Position numbers and translations under genes: made by a program
Notes under the pieces: model-generated
Told to the model about the DNA's origin: nothing
Database searches by the model: none
Seen by the model: the letters and a program-made list of their open reading frames with translations, nothing else
Origin: Candidatus Thiodiazotropha endoloripes
GTDB taxonomy: Bacteria > Pseudomonadota > Gammaproteobacteria > Chromatiales > Chromatiaceae
DNA: 64,000 nucleotides
Assembly (NCBI GenBank): GCA_001709035.1
Contig: LVKA01000016.1
Span: 124,001-188,000, forward strand
Direction: 5' to 3'
Shown: positions 53,577 through 61,758 of the stretch, piece by piece
Numbering within the stretch: position 1 is the first letter of the stretch
Layout of the letters: each line of letters opens with the position of its first letter

Positions 53577-53982
53577 TGATCGCGTCGACGACTTGACTGG
53601 CGAGGCTGATCCGCCGCCGGTCCTGCCTTCTTCGATCACCGGGATATCGGTTAGCCAAATCGAGCACCAACCTTCGCCGGTCCCGTGAGGATTCCCGGTG
53701 GATATATGGATGAGCATGCAGCCTCCTGCCCAGCTTTGAGGCCGCATTAAGTCTGCCGATCATTTCGTGGGCAGATTCAGATGGATCAACAAAGACAAGC
53801 CCATGAATTTCCCACTCTTGGGCCTTATTGAACTTCAACTTCAGTACCTTCGACCTGGTGATGTCCACCGCGTTGGCTTTCTCAGTAAAAAAAGACCAAC
53901 CTGGCATTACCAGACGTTTAACCATTTTGGTCAATTCACGTGCAGAACACTCTTCCGATATCCCATTAATAAAAACCCACAT
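53572..53982 (-). CDS. RRM-like orphan protein with an Arg-rich tail
   Basis: A protein of about 136 aa. MWVFINGISEECSARELTKMV resembles the RNP2 strand and first helix of an RNA recognition motif, and HGLVFVDPSESAHEMIGRLN resembles RNP1 and the second helix. The C-terminal third is rich in Arg (ESSRDRRRL, GDRRRQDRRR), suited to RNA contact. The ATG at 53982 follows AGAGGAATA. Not a known named family to me; RNA binding is inferred from the motif pattern only. Confidence 0.65.
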   Translation of the reverse strand: MWVFINGISEECSARELTKMVKRLVMPGWSFFTEKANAVDITRSKVLKLKFNKAQEWEIHGLVFVDPSESAHEMIGRLNAASKLGRRLHAHPYIHRESSRDRRRLVLDLANRYPGDRRRQDRRRISLASQVVDAIN

Positions 53983-54041
53983 TATTCCTCTCAAATCATG
54001 GTCTTTAGCAAATCAATATAGCAGACTATTAACTTGGCACC

Positions 54042-54129
54042 TTGAAAAACCATCCTCAGTCAAAGCAAGTCTGCCTTGGAAATTCAACCGGTTAGGGACA
54101 TAAAGAATCCCCTGAACATGGTTTTTCAA
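54042..54129. repeat. 12-bp perfect inverted repeat with 64-base spacer
   Basis: TTGAAAAACCAT (54042-54053) and ATGGTTTTTCAA (54118-54129) match over all 12 positions, and pairing continues outward with mismatches (GGCAC against GTGTC). It lies between two divergent genes. Size and shape suit a MITE remnant or a large operator/cruciform; no transposase gene is near. Confidence 0.6.
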
Positions 54130-54165
54130 AGTGTCGGCTTAGTACTGTATTGGTCATCTTCAAAC

Positions 54166-54171
54166 TATAAT
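54166..54171 (+). promoter_or_regulatory. consensus -10 before the LON-domain gene
   Basis: TATAAT about 110 bases upstream of the start codon; no clear -35 at the right spacing, so activation or an extended element may be needed. Confidence 0.35.
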
Positions 54172-54281
54172 GTCTATTCAGAGCGATGAGTCATGTTTCT
54201 GGTCTATTCGGGGTAATATTGCCAAGGAACAATTGCCAGTTAGCTGTACTCATAAATACTGAACGGCCAGTAGGAAGCGAA

Positions 54282-54935
54282 ATGCCAAATCCATTTATCA
54301 CTCAATTCGAGCAGTTACCCGATACCATCCCGATTTTTCCACTTGCTGGCGCTATCGTGATGCCTGGAGCGCAGCTGCCGCTAAATATCTTCGAGCCCCG
54401 ATATATCAACATGATAGAAGATGCGATGGCAAGTCATCACCTGATTGGCATGGTACAACCTCAGGAAGAACCGGAATATAGTAAAAATAAGGTATTCAAC
54501 ACCGGCTGCTCCGGCAGAATAAGCTACTACAATGAGACACCCGATGGCAGAATCGAGATCATTCTTACCGGCGTATGTCGTTTCGATATCGGTGATGAAC
54601 TCAAGACTACCCGTGGTTATCGGCTCATAACCCCTATCTGGTCAAGGTTTGAATCGGATTACGACCCCACTTCCACGGCATTGCTCAAAGAGCGAAAACA
54701 GATCGAACTCACCCTCGAACGCTATCTACTGGCCAATGACCTGCAGACAGATACCGAACAGCTGAAACAGCTTCCTACTGACCTGCTGGTGAATGTCCTG
54801 ACCACAGCCCTCCCCTTGCCCCATGAGGACAAGCAGTCAATGGTCGAAACTGTCGACATCGCTGAGCGACTTCATATGCTGGTCACAAAACTGGACTTGA
54901 GCAGTTATCCGCTAAACAGTGATTTGAAGCACTGA
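54282..54935 (+). CDS. LON substrate-binding domain protein
   Basis: About 217 aa from the ATG at 54282, which follows AGGAAG. It has only the N-terminal domain of Lon protease (PF02190-type): IPIFPLAGAIVMPGAQLPLNIFEPRYI (about 18-45), GMVQPQEE, GCSGRISYYNETPDGRIEIILTGVCRF and a helical C-terminal part. No ATPase or protease domain is present. Stand-alone LON-N proteins are common but their role is unclear. An in-frame ATG 32 codons upstream lacks a ribosome site. 34 bases before yheT on the same strand. Confidence 0.88.
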   Translation: MPNPFITQFEQLPDTIPIFPLAGAIVMPGAQLPLNIFEPRYINMIEDAMASHHLIGMVQPQEEPEYSKNKVFNTGCSGRISYYNETPDGRIEIILTGVCRFDIGDELKTTRGYRLITPIWSRFESDYDPTSTALLKERKQIELTLERYLLANDLQTDTEQLKQLPTDLLVNVLTTALPLPHEDKQSMVETVDIAERLHMLVTKLDLSSYPLNSDLKH

Positions 54936-54969
54936 GTCCCCACTGCCTGTAAAGATTGCGTTTAGCTTC

Positions 54970-55980
54970 ATGGCCAGTGTGACCCACAGCTCTTTCAAAC
55001 CTGCCTGGTGGCTCAAGTCACCCCATCTTCAAACCATTTGGCCAAGTCTCTTCAGGTCAAGGGTGAAGCTCGATTTTCATGTCGAACGAATCGATCTCAG
55101 GGATGGAGATTTTATAGACCTCTCCTGGCATCAAGGCTCCAGTGGGCCTCTGGTGATGCTGATCCATGGATTGGAAGGCTCCATCAGTTCCCACTATGTC
55201 ACACCAACCCTTCAGGCATTACATCAAGCTGGATTCAGCACGTTGTTCATGCACCTGCGGGGCTGCAGTGACGAACCGAACCGACTGCGGCGAAGTTATC
55301 ACTCCGGGGCATCTGAAGATCTCAAAGAGATCCTGGAACTGCTCCGCTCCAGGAATCAGATTCCGGATGCCGTGGTCGGATTCTCCCTGGGAGGAAATCT
55401 GCTTTTGAAGTATCTGTCTGAAACAGGAAACGAGAGTGCAATTGGTGCAGCTGTCGCTGTCTCCGTACCCTTCAATCTTGGCCAGGCTGCGACTCGCCTG
55501 GAGCTGGGGCTCTCCAGGATATATGGGCGCTATCTTCTTGATAAATTAAAAAAAAGCTATGTTAAAAAGTACCAGATACGTGGTTTCGACAACATCGTCG
55601 ACCTATCCGCCATTCAAACCATCTATCAGTTCGATGACAACATTACCTCTCAGGCGAATGGGTTTAACGATGCGGATGACTACTACAGCAAGTGCAGTTC
55701 AGGCACAAAACTGAAAAACATCAGCACCCCAACCCTGATCATCCATGCCCTGGATGATCCATTCATGTTTCCAGCCAGTGTCCCGACAATTGATCAGTTG
55801 GGCCCGGGCGTTGACCTGGAACTCTGCATGAATGGTGGGCATGTTGGATTTATCCAGGGGAATCTGCCATTCAAAGCAGAGTATTGGTTGGATAAACGCA
55901 TCAGCCAGTACCTGAAAGCTCTACTCAAGTCAAAAAATCAACCCAACGATAACAACGACTTGCAATTATCATTCAACTGA
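54970..55980 (+). CDS. yheT: YheT-type alpha/beta hydrolase
   Basis: A 336-residue alpha/beta hydrolase of the YheT/UPF0017 family. PAWWLKSPHLQTIWPSLFR is the family N terminus; LIHGLEGSISSHYV carries the oxyanion region, the nucleophile is Ser in VVGFSLGGNLLLKYL (about 143), acid Asp in IIHALDDPFM (about 263) and His in NGGHVGFI (about 290). Predicted carboxylesterase; natural substrate unknown. Probably co-transcribed with the LON-domain gene. Confidence 0.92.
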   Translation: MASVTHSSFKPAWWLKSPHLQTIWPSLFRSRVKLDFHVERIDLRDGDFIDLSWHQGSSGPLVMLIHGLEGSISSHYVTPTLQALHQAGFSTLFMHLRGCSDEPNRLRRSYHSGASEDLKEILELLRSRNQIPDAVVGFSLGGNLLLKYLSETGNESAIGAAVAVSVPFNLGQAATRLELGLSRIYGRYLLDKLKKSYVKKYQIRGFDNIVDLSAIQTIYQFDDNITSQANGFNDADDYYSKCSSGTKLKNISTPTLIIHALDDPFMFPASVPTIDQLGPGVDLELCMNGGHVGFIQGNLPFKAEYWLDKRISQYLKALLKSKNQPNDNNDLQLSFN

Positions 55981-56149
55981 CACAATCTACACCTTAGCTT
56001 GCATGCCTGTTTGGATAATCAGGTCAGACATCAACACCAGCTCTGCCTGCACGATACCTAACGCCTGTAATTACGAATCCAATCTCACAACATTTCAAGC
56101 GATTGCAGCGGACAACTCTGTTTTTTTATGTATTTCAAGGTCTATTTGA

Positions 56150-56854
56150 ATGCCTGATCCCAGTGGTAAAGAAACAGATCAGATGGTGGTGGATATCGCT
56201 TGTCTCGATCACAGTCGATTCCGGGCAACCCTCATTTCAACCATTGGCAGCCATTGTGAAGTTTGGCGTAGTAGTAAACGCCACGAAAAACTCATCGATG
56301 GTGAAATCGAGACAACCTATACCGAATTTGTTATCAAATGGCCATATACAGACTACTCGGAAAGTGAGACGAAACTACTGGCCCGACACTATCGTCAACT
56401 CAAGGACACCCTTGATGAGATTATCCCGGATGCCTTGTTCGTCGTAACAAAGATCAATGGTCGCGCAAGTGTATTGGTGCTGGCCCAGGCAATCAATGTT
56501 TGGTTTAACATCGCCAATCAGCAGAATGAAGAAGAGGCAATTAAGTTGTTGTGCGCCAATCCGAAATCGCGGATTCAACTCTCCCGTTTCGTCAAAGCGG
56601 CGCAAGCCTGGCGCAAGTCGGATAATCCTAAAGTCATCGATCTGTTCGGCATCGACAATCTGGTCATGGATACCAACCGTGATATCCATTTTCTGGACAG
56701 TTTTTTTGTGTTCTTTTTTGAAGACACCTTCCACTTGATCGATGGCGCTGAGGAGGATACCGAACTGGCGGATAAGGTTAACCTCTCAATCAAAAGAATG
56801 AACTATCTTGAAAGGCTGCTGGAACAGGTCAAGGCTTCCTGCGGTCACAAGTAG
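56150..56854 (+). CDS. conserved-looking protein of unknown function, possible kinase-like fold
   Basis: A 234-residue cytoplasmic protein I do not recognise. Suggestive pieces are EFVIKWPY (about 62-70), like a beta-3 lysine, and DLFGIDNLVMDTNRDIHFLDSF (about 161-183), where DN-LV-D and the later D resemble catalytic and metal loops of YrbL-like or small kinase folds. The match is weak and these could be coincidence. No signal peptide or helix is seen. It lies head-on against the second histidine kinase gene, 17 bases apart. Confidence 0.6.
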   Translation: MPDPSGKETDQMVVDIACLDHSRFRATLISTIGSHCEVWRSSKRHEKLIDGEIETTYTEFVIKWPYTDYSESETKLLARHYRQLKDTLDEIIPDALFVVTKINGRASVLVLAQAINVWFNIANQQNEEEAIKLLCANPKSRIQLSRFVKAAQAWRKSDNPKVIDLFGIDNLVMDTNRDIHFLDSFFVFFFEDTFHLIDGAEEDTELADKVNLSIKRMNYLERLLEQVKASCGHK

Positions 56855-56871
56855 TTGCTTCTGGATCCAGC

Positions 56872-58350
56872 TCAGTGGGTTAGGGCGCCAGGGAAATTCA
56901 CAGAGACAGTCAATCCACCATGGTTTTCTCTGTTTTCCATCTCAATGGTTGCATGATGAAGATCGATAATTCTTTTAACAATTGCCAACCCCAAACCACT
57001 ACCCTGGATTTTGGTATCCTCACCTCGCCGAAAACGCTGATACAGACCCTGTTGTTGAGATTCGGGGATCCCAGGCCCTGTATCATGTACTTCCAGCCTT
57101 GCACCGGAGTCCTGCTCTACCAGTTTAACGGTGACTTCGCCGTTATTGGGCGTATAGCGGATCGCATTGTCGATAATATTTCTCAGTAAAATCTGTATGG
57201 CGGGTGAAAACCCGGGTACGACCACCATATCATTCGGGCCATCGTAAGAGATCTCAATATCCTTCTCCAATGCCAAACCAGCTATGGCAGCGATGACATT
57301 GATCGCCTCCTGCTGAAGATCCACCTGATGAGTATGGGACTCATCGAAAGATTGACTATCCATTCTGGCCAGAGTCAACAACTGTTCGAGCAGGTGCGTG
57401 GCCCGATCCACCCCACGAATCACCTGATCAAGAAACCCTTTGTGTGCCTGTTCTGTTGAGAGAGATTTGGCTTGAGCCAATGTCTTCAAGGCGGCCAAGG
57501 GCGTTCTCAGTTCATGGGCCGCATCGGCGGTAAATCTTCGCTCATTTTCCAACGCAGAGTGAACTTTGAGAAACAGATGATTCAACGACTCCACCATGGG
57601 TACCACTTCACTCGGTACATCCTCAGTGGATATCGGGTCGAGTGAATTAGGATCCCTGTTCTCGACTTTGTCTGCAATCGTACTCAGTGGTTTCAGGCCG
57701 TTGCCAACCATCATCCAGATAATGAAGCCAAGTAGTGGTAGTGCAATAATAATTGGCCATAAGCTGTTAAAGACTATTTCCGATTCGATCTCCTCTCTGA
57801 CAGAGAGTAACTCGCCCACGAGAACATTGAACTGGCCGCTCGACTCCTTTAGTCCAAACATCCTCCACGCTTTATCCTCAACAACAAAATTGTTGTAACC
57901 AATCTTAAAATCGTTGAATGATGCAGGTAGATTTGAACGTAAATAGGTTTTTCCATTAACCCCTTTTATCAAAAACGCGATTTTCGATTCATATCGGTGC
58001 CCCTCCACCAGATCTCTGGGCACCAAAGTCAAATAATCCTTTTCGCTTTCACTCTCATGCGATTGAAATTCGTGCAAGATCTCCATGAACTTCGAAGACC
58101 GAGTCGCGACATCTTCACCAGCTTCAGCAACCAGTTTCTGCAGAGTCTCCTTGACCTCCTCATCCTCTTCAATCTCATGGATCATCAAAGTGGCGAGGAT
58201 TCTTGATTCCTGAGCCAGGGTAGCGTCGTAGATCTCCTCGACTTCATGAGAGGCGACCTGGTAGACGAACAGCGCGGTGATCAGCCATAGGAAGATGATT
58301 GTGGTTATCAGACTGGCTAAAAGGCGTCGACGAATTGATTGAATAGTCAT
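56872..58350 (-). CDS. sensor histidine kinase (QseC/TctE-like)
   Basis: Inner-membrane kinase of 492 aa. Two helices (about 10-32 and 193-215) enclose a periplasmic 2CSK_N-type sensor of about 160 residues. Cytoplasmic motifs: H box FTADAAHELRTPLAAL (about 277-292), N box LRNIIDNAIRYTPN, and G boxes VHDTGPGIPE and GSGLGLAIVKRI. It starts 13 bases after the response regulator stop. Ligand unknown. Confidence 0.92.
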   Translation of the reverse strand: MTIQSIRRRLLASLITTIIFLWLITALFVYQVASHEVEEIYDATLAQESRILATLMIHEIEEDEEVKETLQKLVAEAGEDVATRSSKFMEILHEFQSHESESEKDYLTLVPRDLVEGHRYESKIAFLIKGVNGKTYLRSNLPASFNDFKIGYNNFVVEDKAWRMFGLKESSGQFNVLVGELLSVREEIESEIVFNSLWPIIIALPLLGFIIWMMVGNGLKPLSTIADKVENRDPNSLDPISTEDVPSEVVPMVESLNHLFLKVHSALENERRFTADAAHELRTPLAALKTLAQAKSLSTEQAHKGFLDQVIRGVDRATHLLEQLLTLARMDSQSFDESHTHQVDLQQEAINVIAAIAGLALEKDIEISYDGPNDMVVVPGFSPAIQILLRNIIDNAIRYTPNNGEVTVKLVEQDSGARLEVHDTGPGIPESQQQGLYQRFRRGEDTKIQGSGLGLAIVKRIIDLHHATIEMENRENHGGLTVSVNFPGALTH

Positions 58351-58363
58351 GAATTGACATGTC

Positions 58364-59038
58364 CTAATCGGATTGACTCTGCTTAGGGATCATGTAGCCA
58401 ACGCCGCGCACGGTCTTGATCAACGTCTTTCCCAGCTTTTTGCGAAGATGGTGGATATACACTTCAATGGCATTACTCTCCACACCCTCATCCCACCCAT
58501 AGAGCGATTCTTCCAGAGCCTGTTTGGACATGATTCGTCCCGGATGGGATATCAGGGTTTCCAAAATGGAGAACTCATTCGCGCCCAATATGACCTCTAC
58601 TCCATCCTTTTGCAAACTGCGGGATGCGGGATCCATGGTAATTCCGGCATACTTGATTACTGGTGCAGCACGCCCTTCCCGCCGGCGGCAGATGGCGCGT
58701 AACCTGGCATCGACCTCAAGCAAATCGAACGGTTTCACAACGTAATCATCGGCCCCCAGGTCCAATCCCTGGATCCGGTCATCAAGCGTGTCACGAGCGG
58801 TTAGTACCAATACCGGTACATTACTGCCTCTGCTGCGTAAATTTTTTAGTATATCCAGGCCATCCTGAGTAGGCAGTCCAAGATCCAGAATCAGAGCATC
58901 GATATTCTCATTCAACAAGGCTTGTTCTGTCGCTGAGCCATCAACCAACCAATCGACTGTGTGGCCCAATTCTCTCAGCCCCATACTCAGCCCCTCTCCC
59001 AGATGACGATCATCTTCTGCCAATACGATTCGCATCAA
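58364..59038 (-). CDS. OmpR-family response regulator (QseB-like)
   Basis: DNA-binding regulator of 224 aa. The receiver has LAEDDRHLGEG, phospho-acceptor Asp in LILDLGLPTQDG (about 52), LTARD and VVKPFDLLE; the winged helix ends with NAIEVYIHHLRKKLGKTLIKTVRGVGYM. Pairs with the kinase just downstream. Together they form a second complete two-component system in this window, distinct in sequence from the heme-operon pair. Confidence 0.93.
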   Translation of the reverse strand: MMRIVLAEDDRHLGEGLSMGLRELGHTVDWLVDGSATEQALLNENIDALILDLGLPTQDGLDILKNLRSRGSNVPVLVLTARDTLDDRIQGLDLGADDYVVKPFDLLEVDARLRAICRRREGRAAPVIKYAGITMDPASRSLQKDGVEVILGANEFSILETLISHPGRIMSKQALEESLYGWDEGVESNAIEVYIHHLRKKLGKTLIKTVRGVGYMIPKQSQSD

Positions 59039-59107
59039 ACAAGTCCTGATTCAATCTTTCTAACTTATAAAGTACGCACTTGATTTTTCGAGTTATCTGC
59101 CTGCAAT

Positions 59108-59133
59108 GCTAGGGCCTGTTAACAGACCCTAGC
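59108..59133 (+). repeat. GTTAAC-centred dispersed repeat, copy 3, as a 26-bp palindrome
   Basis: GCTAGGG and CCCTAGC flank CTGTTAACAG with one unmatched base on each side, giving a nearly perfect palindrome. The segment 59111-59124 is the AGGGCCTGTTAACA core shared with the copies at 6304 and 53558. It lies 9 bases beyond the stop of the TPR gene and could serve as its 3' end. Confidence 0.65.
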
Positions 59134-59141
59134 GAAAAGAT

Positions 59142-59822
59142 TCAAAACGAGTGTGGAAACCCCGGTTGATTGTCATACTTTAACTGTAGCTGTTTTTTGG
59201 CTGTTGAAAGCGCTGCTTCAGCCGCTCTTTTAAGTCCGGCATCGGCGACCCGATTATTCGCTCGGATGGGCAAAGTCAAAACCTTTTCAAATGCTGTGAT
59301 TGCAGGCTGAAAACGCTTTTCATGAAGCAGGAACTCAGCGTAATAGAAGTTCGCATCGATATTGTCCGGATTCACATCCAGAGCCTTGAGCAGATGCTGC
59401 TCGGCTTTCTCAGCGTCACCGAACCCCAAGGGATATCCTGGTACCTGGTAGTAGAGGCTCCCCAGCACAGTATATAAAGTACCATCAAGAACCGTCGGAT
59501 CTATTGATTCCGCCTGTTCAAGCAGACTTTTTGCCTGTTTCGCGAGTCCAAGACCGGACATGTTGCTGCTGTCTTTGGCCAGGGTTGACAGAACCACAGC
59601 ATGCCAGATCAGTGCTGCCGGATTTTCCGGTTGCTCGTTGACTACTTTCTCCATCTCTGCTGCAAGCGCCAGCAGCGGTTCGCGACGCTGATCCTGTGTC
59701 GTATCAAACTTCAGTATCGCCCAACGTTCACTCAGCTCCAGCAGTACAGTAGACATTTCTGCCGTCCAAACACCGCTTTGGTAAAACATAAGCATGAGAA
59801 TAGAGAAGGATATTTTTTTCAT
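59142..59822 (-). CDS. exported TPR-repeat protein
   Basis: About 226 aa with a signal peptide (MKKISFSILMLMFYQSGVWTA). Tetratricopeptide-like helices run through AALIWHAVVLSTLA, AKSLLEQAESIDPTVLDG, AEQHLLKALDVNPDNIDANFYYAEFLL and AITAFEKVLTLP. The ATG at 59822 gives the best signal; an ATG six codons earlier is possible. A periplasmic scaffold or assembly role is typical of such proteins; the partner is unknown. Confidence 0.8.
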   Translation of the reverse strand: MKKISFSILMLMFYQSGVWTAEMSTVLLELSERWAILKFDTTQDQRREPLLALAAEMEKVVNEQPENPAALIWHAVVLSTLAKDSSNMSGLGLAKQAKSLLEQAESIDPTVLDGTLYTVLGSLYYQVPGYPLGFGDAEKAEQHLLKALDVNPDNIDANFYYAEFLLHEKRFQPAITAFEKVLTLPIRANNRVADAGLKRAAEAALSTAKKQLQLKYDNQPGFPHSF

Positions 59823-60281
59823 GACTATTATCTTACTCAATCTTTACGCGCTGCAGCATAGGAAAACCACAAATTTCTTACTCTAATTTCCATTTATTGT
59901 AAAACTGGCGAATATCCCGAGAATGCTGATAACATACTGTTTTAATTTACTTTTTTACACTTTATTACATTTTCTTGACGGTAAAGTTAAATCAACAACC
60001 TCAAACTTTTGTAAGCTGTGATGTCTACAGGCAATATTCTAAGTGAAAGCATTGGCATATTATTATTTACATGGGTATCATTCCGTATAGGCAAAGAAAC
60101 AGACCCATATCCGCTCCTCATTTGATTTATCTTCAGGTCGAGAATCGGCATCCTTCGTTTCCAAGCTAACAAGCGAGGCGAAACGCCAGTGCTTTAGCGT
60201 TCAAGGTCTGTCTGGCAGGTTTACACATGGGACCGTCAGACCCTGAACAAGATCAATTTATCTGTTTAGGAATGTAAATCG
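59823..60281. other. structured leader region of the RNA-binding protein gene
   Basis: No gene seen. Close to the downstream start are two stems: AAGC/GCTT plus GGCG/CGCC (60171-60194), and GGTCTG (60205-60210) with CAGACC (60237-60242). These suggest a structured 5' untranslated region that may regulate the RRM gene, for instance by temperature or autoregulation. The left part is very AT-rich and likely holds promoters for both flanking genes. Confidence 0.5.
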
Positions 60282-60563
60282 ATGACTAAATTGTATGTTG
60301 GCAACCTGGCCTGGTCTGCCACAGAAGATGATATCCGGGAACTGTTTTCCGATATCGGTGAGGTGCAATCTGCTAATCTGATCCTTGACCGGGAAACCCG
60401 TCGTTCCCGTGGTTTTGCTTTTGTTGAAATGGGCCAGGCTGATGCCGAGCGTGCCATTACCGAGCTGAATGGAAAAGATTTTCAAGGCCGTAGTTTGAGA
60501 ATTAATGAAGCCCAGGAAAAGCCTCGTCGCAACTCTGGTGGTGGCGGCGGCGGTCGCTGGTAA
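60282..60563 (+). CDS. RRM RNA-binding protein with glycine tail
   Basis: A 93-residue RNA chaperone-like protein. RNP2 is KLYVGNLAW (residues 3-11) and RNP1 is RSRGFAFVEM (about 42-51), both canonical with aromatic RNA-contact residues; the short tail is RRNSGGGGGGRW. Such proteins in bacteria are often cold-induced. AGGA precedes the ATG by about 10 bases. Single-gene transcript, ended by a terminator at 60608. Confidence 0.95.
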   Translation: MTKLYVGNLAWSATEDDIRELFSDIGEVQSANLILDRETRRSRGFAFVEMGQADAERAITELNGKDFQGRSLRINEAQEKPRRNSGGGGGGRW

Positions 60564-60607
60564 GCACCAAATTCCGAATTTGTCGCTTTACAACGAAGAT
60601 TTTTGAG

Positions 60608-60635
60608 AACGGTAGGCTGATACGCCTGCCGTTTT
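60608..60635 (+). terminator. intrinsic terminator of the RRM gene
   Basis: AACGGTAGGC and GCCTGCCGTT pair with one mismatch around a 6-base loop and run into TTTT, 45 bases past the stop. Confidence 0.8.
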
Positions 60636-60843
60636 CGATTGACTCCTGACCAATCAGTCCAATTCACTGATTGCGCTCAATCTCATAGCCCCCTGTCACT
60701 GAAGTAGGCGGGTCAAAGGCTCTCTGCTTCATAAAATATGCCCAACCGGAACACCTTTTCATCCGAAAGAGTGTCTGTGTTTCTGATCTCCATTTCAGCC
60801 CGCTTTCACTCCTGTGTAACAGATAAGCTTTAAACTGCGCTTC

Positions 60844-61707
60844 ATGAAGAGTGAAAAAAACATCAGCTCCATTGGACACAAAGTTGTTGATCGCAGACGT
60901 GAAGAGATCGAGCCACTGCTCGCCAGTTGTCGGCAACAGAACAGACCCATTGAGATTGGTCTCTACTTCAACGATCCATCCTGTCATGAGTTCATAGAGA
61001 TGTGGCTGGCTGAACATCAGTTGATGCTGAATACCCATCTCGATCATCGAAAGCTGAGCGTTTTCAGCCTCGATGAACATGAAAACGTGCCTCTTCTTCA
61101 GCGACAGATCGAACTCTCGCAGAATTGGGGTGCCGACTACGGGATCAATCATATATCCGCATTCTCCCTCAGCCGAAGGGAAAGCTATCAGCCCGCCTTG
61201 ATGGATAAACTGACTCGGCAACTGCACTTACTAAACAGTATCTGCCGGAAACATCGTTTCCCGATCTACCTTGAGAACACCTATCATGATCTGAACTTCT
61301 ACAGGCAGGTCTTCAACTCGATCATCGAAAACCGGTTCGACTACCTGCACGGCTGTTTCGATTTTGGCCACGCAAAAGTCTGGTCCAACCAGCCTCTCTC
61401 AGAGTGGCTGGATTTCCTTGAGACGCTGAAAAATGCCGGGAAACGACTCCATTTTCATCTGCATGCCAACCGGGGACTATCAGACGAACATCTCTCATTC
61501 ATTGAGGCAGAGTGGCTGAATATCATTAAAGCGGACAGCTTCACGACGCCGCTCAACAGCTTCGAAGCAATCGAACTGATTGACAGCCGATTTTCTGATT
61601 CGAGGAAGGTGATGGAGGTACCAATCCATGAGGCTATGGAGAATCTGCACAAGGTTGTTGAAGAGATCGAGCGGATCAGGCAATCGAAACAACCGAGAAG
61701 CGCCTGA
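60844..61707 (+). CDS. TIM-barrel protein of the xylose isomerase-like family
   Basis: A 287-residue predicted sugar-phosphate isomerase/epimerase or AP-endonuclease-2-like barrel. Candidate metal ligands: His in LNTHLDHRKLS (about 60), Glu in IYLENTYHDLNFY (about 143), Asp and His in CFDFGHAKVW (about 175), His in LHFHLHANRG (about 202) and Glu in EVPIHEAMENL (about 262). Substrate unknown. No clear Shine-Dalgarno precedes this ATG, so the true start may be elsewhere. An opposite-strand frame over its first half lacks any family features. Confidence 0.78.
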   Translation: MKSEKNISSIGHKVVDRRREEIEPLLASCRQQNRPIEIGLYFNDPSCHEFIEMWLAEHQLMLNTHLDHRKLSVFSLDEHENVPLLQRQIELSQNWGADYGINHISAFSLSRRESYQPALMDKLTRQLHLLNSICRKHRFPIYLENTYHDLNFYRQVFNSIIENRFDYLHGCFDFGHAKVWSNQPLSEWLDFLETLKNAGKRLHFHLHANRGLSDEHLSFIEAEWLNIIKADSFTTPLNSFEAIELIDSRFSDSRKVMEVPIHEAMENLHKVVEEIERIRQSKQPRSA

Positions 61708-61758
61708 TACCCCCGACCTCCTGCAGTACTGAAGCTTAAAAACCGTAGATAGGCCCGG

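Noticed and set aside
60664-61227. 187-residue minus-strand frame overlapping the TIM-barrel gene
   Set aside because: The plus-strand protein shows barrel motifs with plausible metal ligands; the minus frame shows none.
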